From NCBI RefSeq assembly GCF_964355755.1, contig NC_092670.1, positions 40,597,795-40,661,794 on the forward strand: DNA of 64,000 nt, in the 5' to 3' direction. This DNA comes from Antedon mediterranea (Eukaryota > Echinodermata > Crinoidea > Comatulida > Antedonidae). The notes beneath the pieces were generated by a model that searched no databases, was not told the origin of the DNA, and was given only the letters and a program-made list of their open reading frames with translations. Below are positions 27,101-36,300 of this stretch, in pieces. Made by a program: the position numbers and the translations under genes. Each line of letters opens with the position of its first letter. Position 1 is the first letter of the stretch.

Positions 27101-27608
27101 CTACCTACATAAGCAGACACAACTTAATACCACTACCTACATAAGCAGACACAATTTAATACCACTACCTACATAAGCAGACACAACTTAATACCACTAC
27201 CTACATAAGCAGACACAACTTAATACCACTACCTACATAAGCAGACACAACTTAATACCACTACCTACATAAGCAGACACAACCACACTACTGTACTTTA
27301 CCCCACACAACGTAACTTTGATAGTTTTCACTCACATTTTGTAACTTATTTTTTACCAGGAAACAAGAAAACAATGGCAAATCGTGTTTTGGATTTGCTG
27401 CGGTGTTTATTTACTTGGTTTCATTACTTATCTTATATTTGGTTCTGGTGTTGAACAAGAATGGGCCAAAGAGTCTTACAATGATCCAAAAACAACAGAG
27501 CCTCTTCTGCAAGAAAGTGAGGATGAGGGTAGGTTACCCTATGAAGTACCGTACTTAGCCAACGATAGTGCAATACAAAAAAATGGTATTGTACCTGTAC
27601 AAACATGA
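21200..27608 (+). CDS. Sialin-like SLC17 family transporter, copy 1 (517 aa)
   Basis: Predicted vesicular or lysosomal organic-anion transporter of the major facilitator superfamily, closest in motif to sialin. Ten exons join in phase: 21200-21245, 21756-21946, 22260-22490, 23134-23221, 23479-23574, 23944-24071, 24389-24538, 25448-25580, 26115-26356, 27360-27608. All borders are GT..AG. Signatures: [20 protein letters not shown] (TM1, with the Arg equivalent to sialin R39), a luminal loop with three N-glycosylation sequons (NDT, NYT, NST), [23 protein letters not shown]...[10 protein letters not shown] (includes the sialin H183 equivalent), [27 protein letters not shown] and [10 protein letters not shown]. 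Length fits the family (human sialin 495 aa). The N-terminus lacks sialin's DRTPLL signal; a TEPLL stretch in the C-tail is dileucine-like. The start is the first ATG in frame after a 5' UTR acceptor, at the same place in both copies. SLC17A5 orthology as opposed to another SLC17 member is not proven. Confidence 0.9.
22614..22830. mobile_element. Small hairpin element with duplicated arm, SLC17 copy 1 intron 3
   Basis: gcttacctgtataaaccgac (about 22620) is inverted as gtcggtttatacaggtaagc (about 22735). A direct copy of the right-hand stretch acaggtaagctagcactcat follows, giving two tandem units of about 44 bp up to 22830. It is absent from the matching intron of copy 2. Confidence 0.65.
24095..24230. 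mobile_element. MITE family A copy 3, SLC17 copy 1 intron 6
   Basis: The left end actctgtctacacta and right end aatagtgtagact are family A termini. The interior has two tandem 'atatcactaccatatttgg' units. The same element sits in intron 6 of SLC17 copy 2 (39493-39633), so it was inserted before the duplication. It starts 24 bp after the exon 6 donor. Confidence 0.8.
24683..25185 (+). mobile_element. Fold-back element enclosing a LINE ORF2 fragment, SLC17 copy 1 intron 7
   Basis: The outer ends, 24683-24720 and 25148-25185, are a perfect 38-bp inverted repeat beginning gttaattagacagaaatc. Inside, 24723-25028 is open and reads a non-LTR retrotransposon tail: [17 protein letters not shown], then [11 protein letters not shown] 70-bp perfect palindrome (25084-25153) forms the right half. 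In copy 2 only a single right-arm-like fragment (gcagcactaccaatttta, about 40370-40390) is present, next to a different repeat. Confidence 0.75.
25084..25153. repeat. 70-bp perfect palindrome
   Basis: Two 35-bp arms with no spacer meet at 25118/25119 (aaagat|atcttt). Arms begin agtgctgcatagggaaaa and include tgtacatata. It could form a strong hairpin in RNA or a cruciform in DNA. It overlaps the right arm of the fold-back element. Confidence 0.9.
25677..26029 (+). repeat. 31-bp minisatellite, SLC17 copy 1 intron 8
   Basis: About 11 to 12 nearly identical 31-bp units (tggttgtgagaaagaatg tgactcaacccag). The array is absent from copy 2, where only a single 'gattactcaatccag' vestige is seen near 40935. 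It probably expanded after the segmental duplication, or was lost in copy 2. Confidence 0.9.
26416..27283 (+). repeat. 32-bp minisatellite, SLC17 copy 1 intron 9 (about 27 units)
   Basis: Unit of 32 bp: acttaataccactacctac plus ataagcagacaca. Variants include acgcag for aagcag. It fills most of the intron between exon 9 (ends 26356) and exon 10 (starts 27360). The homologous intron of copy 2 has the same unit in about 65 copies. Confidence 0.95.
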
Positions 27609-28454
27609 GTCAATGGAACAGTATGAACTCTGACCTTGGCCACAACTTAGTTTGTGCAACATTGAATGCTAACCTAATTTTTATGAATTTTAAAAAAAGT
27701 GAAATATTTTAAGAATTACAATATTCGCACTAATAATAATTATGGAATGTGTAAGGTAAAAACAATTGAGTATGTCATTTGTAAACGGCTGTTGATCTGT
27801 GGGACAGATTATTTTGATGAACTAAGATTTACCAGTAGACAACATTCCATTGCAGTTAGTATATTATGATAATTCAAATTTCTTTCAAATTAACAGAAGT
27901 CGATTTCGCCTTAAAAAATAATAATTTCAACCGATTCTTGAAAAGTCTTTTTTTCATCAATAAAAACAAACATAAGTCTCAACACAATGCTTTAAAAAGT
28001 TTATTTTATTAAAATGCATAATTGTTTATTTTACTACTCTACATATGGACGGTATAAAGTGAAGTGTATCTTTTATATAAATATATTGCACATCTTCTGA
28101 TCAGAAAGAACAATTTATATGAAGAAAATAGACAAGAAATATCGTGAAAATGAAAATATACTTTTGAACCAAAAGACATGGCATCACATTTTCACAGAAT
28201 TTATCTACAATTTCAGGTAATTTTAGTTTGAAGAATAATGATTTAATACAAATAATGGATATATTTTTTTGTTTATATGTATCTTTATTTGAATACCATT
28301 ATAAAATCCCTATAAACCTCTTTTCACATCTGAACTGTTGGTTGATTAAATTATTTACTGTATTAAGTACACAAAATTAACATTTATGATTTCTGTCATT
28401 TGTATTTGTATTCATCAGTTAATGATAAACTGTAAAAGAATATGATTTGAACAA

Positions 28455-28592
28455 GTGAGTGGCCGAGAGCGAGTGAGTGGCCGAGAGCGAGTGAGTGGCC
28501 GAGAGCGAGTGAGTGGCCGAGAGCGAGTGAGTGGCCGAGAGCGAGTGAGTGGCCGAGAGCGAGTGAGTGGCCGAGAGCGAGTGAGTGGCCAA
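28455..28592 (+). repeat. 18-bp minisatellite fused to a SINE head
   Basis: Seven units of gtgagtggccgagagcga run directly into gtgagtggccaagcggtt, the box A region of the following SINE. The array appears to be an amplification of the SINE's own 5' end. Confidence 0.9.
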
Positions 28593-28965
28593 GCGGTTAA
28601 GACAGTGGAACCGTACTAATTACGTAGCCATAACATCGGCAAGGGTTCGAGGCTCACTCGCTCCATGGTTCTGGTGGTAGAACGAGTCTTCTCGGATAAG
28701 GACTATAAACCGTAGGTCCAGTGTACACATAGCTCATGCGCACTTTAAAGAACCTAGTACATCTTTCGCGACGAGTAGGGGGTTACCCCGGTGTACTAGT
28801 CCACACAACACAGCCACTGTCACACACAGCCAGCCACTGTCACACACAGCCACTGTGCAAATTGGGACTGGACCGTTTTACAGGTGTTTACCACCTGTTG
28901 GTCCAGATCCTTTACTAACTGAGAAGTCGAATAAATAAAACAATTAAAAAAAATAAATAATATAA
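28583..28965 (+). mobile_element. tRNA-derived SINE
   Basis: The head has box A-like gtggccaagcgg and box B gggttcgaggctc. A body includes tcttctcggataaggactat and ctcatgcgcactttaaagaa, and the A/T-rich tail is near 28935-28965. A related copy lies at about 37890-38185 and fragments occur near 23037-23060 and 49830-49880. The head resembles a Leu/Ser-type tRNA with extra sequence, but the anticodon region cannot be assigned. Confidence 0.7.
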
Positions 28966-29405
28966 AATATCCAAAAATGTCAAGTAATGTGGCTTGGTGG
29001 ATACCTGGTCTTGATTAAAATTCAGGTTCAACATTCTCTAGGTTGAAAAGAGCATTTCAGAAAGAAAGGCCTGCCCGCACCTGATTGGACTTCCTTGGCT
29101 CATTGCAGTATCATCACAGTGTCAAGACTTTGAGCTTGATTTTCAACTGCTCAGTAAAAGGCGATTTTGCGAGTCCTCAGTCTACAGAATTCATTTTCCT
29201 TTGCATAATTTTCCGTGATAAACTCTTATTAAAATCACATTATTGCATACGTGAAAGTTTCTTAACGTCTCTAGGTTAATGCTGACAAGTTCCACTCGAA
29301 CGCGTTTTTGCAAACATCGATACTCGTAGTGCGTCAACTTCTACGTCATAGCCTAAATACTGTATACTAGGTTCTTATTGGTTGTATCCATATTTCAGTA
29401 TTAGG

Positions 29406-30553
29406 TCACATGAGTGAAAACCTGCGTGCGCGTAAGTTCATACGCGTCACGCCGAGTGTCTTAAGCGGTCGTTCATGGTCCATTTCACAAAAGTTTGACG
29501 GTCTGTCCGTTGTGGCTAAATCATTGTAATCACTAGCCGTCTCATCTTCTTCAACGATCGACAAACGGACATCCTCTATAATTTCTTTGTGTTCATTACA
29601 ACTCATTTTGAGTCGCATTTCATTTATTTCGGCCCGCAGACTTAGTAACGTCTGGGCTAACGTCTGATCTTGTCTCATTAACATCTGTTGAAAATAAATA
29701 AATTAAAATAAGTTAAATATTTGTTCATTATTAATTATTTAATCTATTATTTCATTCTATATTTGGTGAGGTCGACACTATTAAATAATAGTAGGCAAAA
29801 TATTAAAAAATAACGGTGTTCCAGAGATGATGGAAACTTAGATAAGTACAGATAGAAAGACTAAAAATGGTATTCAGAAACCCATGGTTGGCAGGAAAGA
29901 TGTGATAAGTTTGTACTCAACATTTGCTCTCATTGCGGGAAGCACAATGACGTACGTACACGCAACGTACTTATTTGACCAATCAGATGCAACGTACCAT
30001 AACGGTCGATTGTGATTGGTCAAACCCTAATTGCCTTTTATTTTGCGTATGTTCTCGTGTTGCGTTTTAGTGGGAACAACGAAAACTATAAAATACAATG
30101 GAACGGGCGCAATAGTAATCAGCAAAATGATAGAATAATGTGGCCCTAGATAGAACAGACAGATAAAAAGGTTTACAAAACGATAACGATAACGATTTAC
30201 AGTACATTCCAATTCACTTTTGAGCCACGATATTCCCTCCTCTACTTCTCGTTTCCTTTCTCCATACGCTTTTGTTTCTTTCCAGTTTTCACAATTTTTA
30301 TCATAATTAGCAAGCGCTGGCTTTTTCAAGTCCTCAAGCCACTTCATATATGATGGTCTTCTAGTGGCTAGATTTAATTTCTTTGCTACAAATTTCAGCC
30401 GAGTCATTTCGCTCTCCCTATCTTCCTGTATGACCTCCAAGATATCACTGGTTGATAACTTTTTCACGGTTGGTGAGCGGCGAATCAAAATCTTTCGCAT
30501 ATTCGTGAATTTGGATTTTTATTGGTGACTTCCATATTATCACCATCAGGCAT
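29406..30553 (-). pseudogene. FAM167-like copy 2 (N-terminus disrupted)
   Basis: The second copy of the gene at 11052-12080. The original start ATG (30553) survives, but a 4-bp deletion after codon 8 shifts the frame to a TGA after about 22 codons. A second, 2-bp deletion then returns to the ancestral frame. An ATG at 30500 is in the ancestral frame and could start a shorter protein (MRKILIRRSPTVKK...), keeping the conserved RRPSY and C-terminal motifs. At the exon 1 end a small insertion moved the GTACGT donor; the next plausible donor (GTAAAT, 9 nt downstream) would keep frame and add three residues. Exon 2 (29406-29684) is intact apart from one lost Gln codon. It may be a pseudogene or a gene with a new N-terminus. 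Confidence 0.65.
29929..30078. mobile_element. MITE family B copy in the FAM167-like intron, copy 2
   Basis: Orthologous to the element at 11461-11612: acgtacacgcaacgtactta, gaccaatcagatgc, gattgtgattggtcaaac in the same order. Its presence in both units dates this insertion before the segmental duplication. Confidence 0.65.
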
Positions 30554-33337
30554 TGTGCTATATTTGGTAGAGTTTCAACTTATTTCACCCTGACAACAAA
30601 GCTGTAAAATAAAAAAGACAAAACATTAAAAACACCGTGACGTCATATTGCGTTTAAATGCAGAGCACAGTTGCTGATGATTGCATCAATTATTATGACC
30701 ACTCTTTCTTCTCTTGTTGTTGAGACATAATATTAATCTACGGACCTATACATTTATGCTATGGTCTTTCAAATGTTATATGGTACTCCATGGTATTCTA
30801 ATTTATGGCCAATGGTAGGATCTTAACATATACTCGTGGAATTACAGGGCAAGCACGTTAATCATCTTGGGTACTACACAGTCACGTCCTGGTGGTGTGT
30901 TGGCAACCCACACGCGCGCGCTGCATGTTGCCAACTGTTACTGTACTTAATAATGTTCAAGTTCCTGTTTATGGTTTATATAATTCACCCTGTGCTAACT
31001 ATCAAGTCATAGACACGTCGAAGATCCCCAACAAAAATCTATTATTATTGTTACAAATACAAACTATATCAACATACGTAACTAGTCACTTTATAATTAA
31101 TATTGATTTATAATCAATTATTCTGTTTGGTCACGACTTCATTGTAATGTATCCCGCAATTCACTTGTTGTTATTTCTTCTGGATTTAAGTACCGTATCA
31201 GCTAATTAATATTGATTAAGATTTGTTTAATTAACTGTTAGTGTAAACATGTACTAAAATAATACAATGACTATAGAATTATTCAATAAGTTGGTGATAC
31301 TGTATCGAAGGCCAGAATATGGAGAGGCGTACTATACTTTGAGATTAATATGTAGGCTTAAGCATCGCTTATGCGGTTATATAGTCAGTTTGTCAGTACG
31401 TCCATTCCTATATTTGTCCTACTAGTATTTTAAATCCTTAATAAATTGTACTTACTATATTTTAAATTAAAATTCCTTCTTGTTGTTGAGATCAACGGTC
31501 ATACAAAGGGTACATTTAAGGTTGTGATGGTTGACATAAGGTAAATATTAGTTTGGTTTTGTCGAGCCTGGCCTTTTCAACTGTAAGATAAAAAATAGAT
31601 TGAGTAAACACGCTGAGGCCTATGTTTTAACCATTCATTACACACGATATAGGCCTGTACGTTAAGTAGGCGTTCACAACGAAACAACTTCCCTTAAATA
31701 AGAAGGAAACAGTTGAACAATGATTAGGGCCTGAGTGTAGGCCTATCTGATCGGCGTCTGAACAGTCCGCGCAAACGCATTGAACCTAAACGCGCGTATA
31801 CTTCGTGCGTTAACACTACCCTTGATATGGCAACAACCAGACGACATCGTGTTCTTAGCGACGGAATTAATTTACGCGTACGCACGTCCTTGCGGCTGCG
31901 TCCTAATGATGATGTTTAGTCTCTGATGATACTAAGTTAAAATCACCTACATGGGGCTACCGAGTCTGAACTCATGCGTGCGTAGGCATACTTTGCTATT
32001 CTTGTATTCACGCCCAAAATAACGATGGTGAAAAAGATAAGAAGCTGACAATAATACAGCGTTATGAAAAACATGCATACTGTGACTGAACTAAAAGGAT
32101 TTGATAATAAGAAGAGATTGTTATCAAACTCATAGATAGACATCAATAGATTACGTCTCTATATAAACTATTCGTATTTAAGGATTTGAAGATATGAATA
32201 AATAAATAAACAGTAAAAACTCTGCGCGTAAATTATGACATGAACCATTCTTCATACCACCAAGTCATTACTTTCTATTAACTATATGATACATACCTTT
32301 AATTCAACAAAATCGCGATGGGCCTATTCAAAACTGACGCTAGGCAGTCATTTGCGCGCTGGCGTGTGTTAACGCGCGCGTCCCATGCTAACACGTCACA
32401 GGCGTGTTATCCCACTACAAATAACTTGTCAGATACTAGTATTCCGTACGATATATTTTGACAGATAAACGATGATCTTGTTATTGACAAATGCTGTACA
32501 ATAGTTTACCTTGCAAGGCATGTACAGGTGTGTGGTGACAATGCATGCCTGCAACCGGTAAACATCAAATGTTTAATTCAAATGTCATTAACAAACAATC
32601 GACACATCTACAAGGTTTATCAATTATTTCGAAACAGTTTAATTAAACTTAGCATCACTTTACAAGTGCACTTCGTTGTAAGTGAGTTCATTACAGGTTA
32701 ATTCACTTGGATATTTTATTGTTCAATCTCGGACCTATGTCCTCGCTAGAAATATCTAGCTACAAAAAAAAAAGGCTGAAGGCCGGGGGTTGGGAGAGGA
32801 TAACGTGGCCCACACACCACGGAAGATCATGAAGTTGATGCGCGCGCGTATCGTTATCATCAATATTTGAACGCGGGCGTTAACGTTGGTGCGCGCGCGT
32901 GTCGTTATCATCAATATTTGAACGCGGGCGTGTCTTTTTCATATTTTTTTTTTCATCATCACATTCATAGAAAATCTAAGAAAATTGTAATGACAAACAA
33001 GAGGTTGATAATTTCAAAATATCACCGATATAGCATTAATCCGGAAGCACGTGTGATCTATTGATATTAATTAATCTCACCCAGTTAAAATGAGTCGGTT
33101 GTTGTTGTAGAAACTTTTTATTGTTCTCTCGTGGTATGGAGTGTCAGGTGACCTCCGATGTTTTGGTTGAGTTGGTCAATTCATGGAGGTATCTATTTTT
33201 ATACCTCCATCATGGTCGATTCGAAGTCGATAAGTCATTTTACAGCAATGCAATATTTAATTTTATAAACTATTAGAACTTTTTAATTGTATATTTATTA
33301 CATTTAAATTATATTCCTTTATTCCAGTTAATGCACA
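30554..33337. promoter_or_regulatory. 2.8-kb spacer between divergent genes, copy 2
   Basis: Aligns with parts of the copy 1 spacer (about 12.1-13.5, 15.85-17.15 and 21.0-21.2 kb). A FAM167-like 5' UTR acceptor lies near 30601 and an SLC17 5' UTR acceptor (attccag) at 33321-33327. The conserved ggtatggagtgtcaggtgac block is near 33131-33150, followed here by a small hairpin (atggaggtat...atacctccat, about 33184-33213) absent in copy 1. No coding exon is supported. Confidence 0.5.
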
Positions 33338-36300
33338 ATGTTGGATGATTCGGAACATTCTGTGTATTTAGAGAGATTAAAAGGTAGGGGCCTAGGCTAG
33401 CCTACTAGCTGGGCTTGGGCCTAGCCCTAGCTAGAGTAGAGGCATACATGACGATGCAGCTAGCAGTGGAGTGCAGTGTCAGTATGACAGAGCTCAATCT
33501 CTGTCAGTGCAGTGTGTATAACAATAGGAGGCCTAGCCTACTACTAGGTACGGATGCTAGTCAAATCGCCCCATACAAAGTCGTCCCTTACACAGTCGCC
33601 CCATCGCAAAGTCGCCCGACACAGTCGCCCCATCGCAAAGTCGCCCAAAACGTTAACAAATAGTTTAAAAGTGCGTAAAATGTCGCAATGATACACAAAA
33701 TAACACGGAACGTGTAGGCATAAAAGGGGAAGCCCCGCCATGTAGTCTCAGGTCACATGCGATCGGCACGCTCCCCCATCATCAGAGAGGAAGCCCGGCA
33801 CGCTCCCCCATCATCAGAGAGGAAGCCCGGCACGCTCCCCCATCATCAGAGACGAAGCCCCCAACTAATCACTCGGCCGGCGGCGCGGTCGCAGGGAAAC
33901 CCCCGTAATTACTCCGTCGTTGTCGCACGTACTACATGCACCATCTGAAGATTGGGAAACCCCGCCGGAGTTTTACGATGATATTGTTATGCGCGATTTG
34001 AACGATTTGCGCAATTTGAAATTGCGCAAAAAAATCCTTGCGCAATTTGAAATTGCGCAAAGAATTCTTGCGCAATTTAAAATTGCGCAAGGATTTTTTT
34101 GCGCAATTTCAAATTGCGCAACAAAATCTTTGCGCAATTTTAAATTGCGCTGCACAATTTGTAAATTGCGCAAGGTAGTTCTTGCGCAATATGACACCTT
34201 TGCGCAATTTGAAAACGAACTGTAAATTTTCCCATACATGGCTAGGCTAGGCCTAGGCAGAGGAGTTTAAAATTTAGTATTTTATTATATAAATAAGACC
34301 ATTTCAATGAAGATAATGTTTAATACTGATCACTTTTTAAGTTTTTAATATTAGTTTAAGCTAGGCCATGTAACCTAGTCAGTATCAGTAGTCCAGACCC
34401 TAGCTAGGCTAGAGTAGTATAGCCGGCCGCCCGCGCCGCGCCCGCCTGGTGGAACACCACCGCTTCGTTTTCCTTCGTCGGTTCTTCGACGGTATGCTAA
34501 CTTATAACAATATTTGCACTACTAAAATAAGGAAATGCGATATTTATCTTTAATTTTGAATCATTCTTAGAAATTACTATAAAAATATGGGTGTGCATGA
34601 TTTCACAATCTGTCGAAAAACCTTGCGCAATTTGCAGATTACTTGCGCAATTTAATACGTTGCTTGCGCAATTTGAAACACATGTTTCAATTCAAATTGC
34701 GCAAGGATTTTTTTTTCGTTCAAATCGCGCATAACAATATCATTCAGTCGCGTTCGAAATCGGTTGCGTTTAATTTTGGTCGCTATATAGACTTGCCCCA
34801 ATAGGCCAAGTCTGTATTATTGTCTTTTTTTTTAAATTTATTTGTTTTTATTTCGACCGCGATTTTTGTCTGAAAATCCAAACTCAAGTAATACACGTAT
34901 GAAACGCCATATGTGCAAAAATATTTATATTTTTACTAATATTATGTTATGTATGTTATACGATCTAGATTATTTTTACTTTGGTCGATGGATATTTATT
35001 ATTATTATTAGGCCTATCATTAATAATTGATTTTTGTTTTTATTTTACAGGTCTATGATATGAGAAAGATGTGTGCCTTAAAAAATGACAATTTGTAAAC
35101 ATAGTTTAAGATTATAGTATTATTCAGCAATTTAACAATAGACACATAACTTGCAATTCAATAAATGCAAAATGATCAATAAGTAGCCTATAATACACTC
35201 ATTGTCTTACAACTACTGTAAATCTATACGAAGGCCTACTACACATTTATACATTTATTATATTATCCTAAAAAATGAGCTGGTATCCACGCGTAGGTTG
35301 AAGAAAGATTCGTAATTGTGGCTCTGGTAACTAATTTTAAAATCATATTAAATTAACATTTTCGAAACTATAAATCAGGGATAATCTTTTTAGAACTTTC
35401 AAACAATAAGGGACTACAGTATTTTTTTAATGATTTTTAAAAAGCACATCACTCCATTAAAACCTGTAAAATAAAAATTAAAACACAAATTATGTATATA
35501 ATAGGATAAACATTATAATGTATACGACATTTAGCGCGAACAACGTAACAACGCAATCGATATCAAACGCAACCGATATGATTAAAACTATAAAACAGCG
35601 TATCTACTAGCGGCGGCGCTTCATAGTCGTTGGGGCGACTTTGCGATTGGGCGACTGTGCCGGGGCGACTTTGTTTTGGGGCGACTTTGCGATGGGGCGA
35701 CTTTGTATGGGGCGACTGGGGCGACTTTGCGATGGGGCGACTTTGTATGGGGCGACTTTGCGATGGGGCGACTTGACTGGATCCCTACTAGGCTTGGGTA
35801 GATAGAAAAAGTGTGTGTGCGGTATTGCGTCCAGACTGAGACCATCATGAGGAGTTGGCCTAGCAGAGTAATGTATTGTCGTAGGTTACCGATTGGCCGC
35901 AACAATTAAAAAAATATATGCTTTAAAAATGATGTACGGCATGTAAAACTAAAGTGTGTAAAAAATATCTATAAAAAAATAAATTTTTGTATATAATATT
36001 TATATTATCTCTCTCTCCTTGCAAACCCCTCCTCTCTCTGGTGTACATACAAATTATTTTTTATTGGTTATGATAAAATAATAATTTCAATGTATTATTT
36101 TGTATTCACAGAACGGATACCACACATTATATCATGTCGATATGTGTTGGCTATTATGGGCTGTTTAGGCTTTGTGAATGTATATGCTATGAGAGTTAAC
36201 TATAGTGTGGCTCTTGTTGCCATGACAGCATCACACAACACAGCTTATAATTATACAAATGCTGAATGTCCGGCTGAAACATACAGTTCAACAACAGATC

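Larger units (their letters stand above)
10840..27860. repeat. Segmental duplication, unit 1 (FAM167-like + SLC17 pair)
   Basis: Homology to unit 2 (29187-44013) starts at cctttgcataattttccgtg and runs through the FAM167-like gene, the spacer and the whole transporter gene. It ends just past gctgttgatctgtgggacag and attccattgcagttagt. Exons, most introns and 5' UTR borders align in order and orientation. Large differences are indels: unit 1 has about 2.3 kb (roughly 13.55-15.84 kb) and 3.8 kb (roughly 17.15-20.99 kb) of spacer that unit 2 lacks. The unit borders are estimates by eye. Confidence 0.85.
27609..29186. other. Intergenic region between duplication units
   Basis: Holds the 3' UTR of SLC17 copy 1 (possible AATAAA at 27959-27964), the end of duplication unit 1 near 27860, then sequence unique to this interval. 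An 18-bp minisatellite and an adjoining tRNA-headed SINE occupy 28455 to about 28965. No gene is supported. Confidence 0.6.
33549..35784. mobile_element. hAT-like non-autonomous insertion, SLC17 copy 2 intron 1
   Basis: Flanked by the 8-bp direct repeat ctactagg (33541-33548 and 35785-35792). Copy 1 has an uninterrupted intron at the matching place. The ends are imperfect inverted repeats (ggatgctagtcaaatcgccc on the left; the right end inverted reads ggatccagtcaagtcgcccc), then iterated cgccccatcgcaaagt units on both sides. The interior has three 32-bp direct repeats (33753-33860) and an array of short palindromes. No transposase frame is seen. An 8-bp target duplication is typical of hAT elements. 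Confidence 0.7.

Noticed and set aside
26416-27283. CRISPR-like array (regular 32-bp repeats)
   Set aside because: Repeats are directly adjacent with no unique spacers, and lie in a metazoan intron. This is a minisatellite. The same applies to the arrays at 41408-43486, 47030-47636, 54591-54878 and 25677-26029.
28583-28665. A functional tRNA gene
   Set aside because: Box A and box B are good, but the cloverleaf stems do not close cleanly and a SINE body with an A/T-rich tail follows. A related copy exists at 37890.
33920-34239. Open frames on both strands around 33.9-34.2 kb
   Set aside because: They encode only the translated palindrome repeat ([13 protein letters not shown]) inside a transposable element with no recognisable domain.
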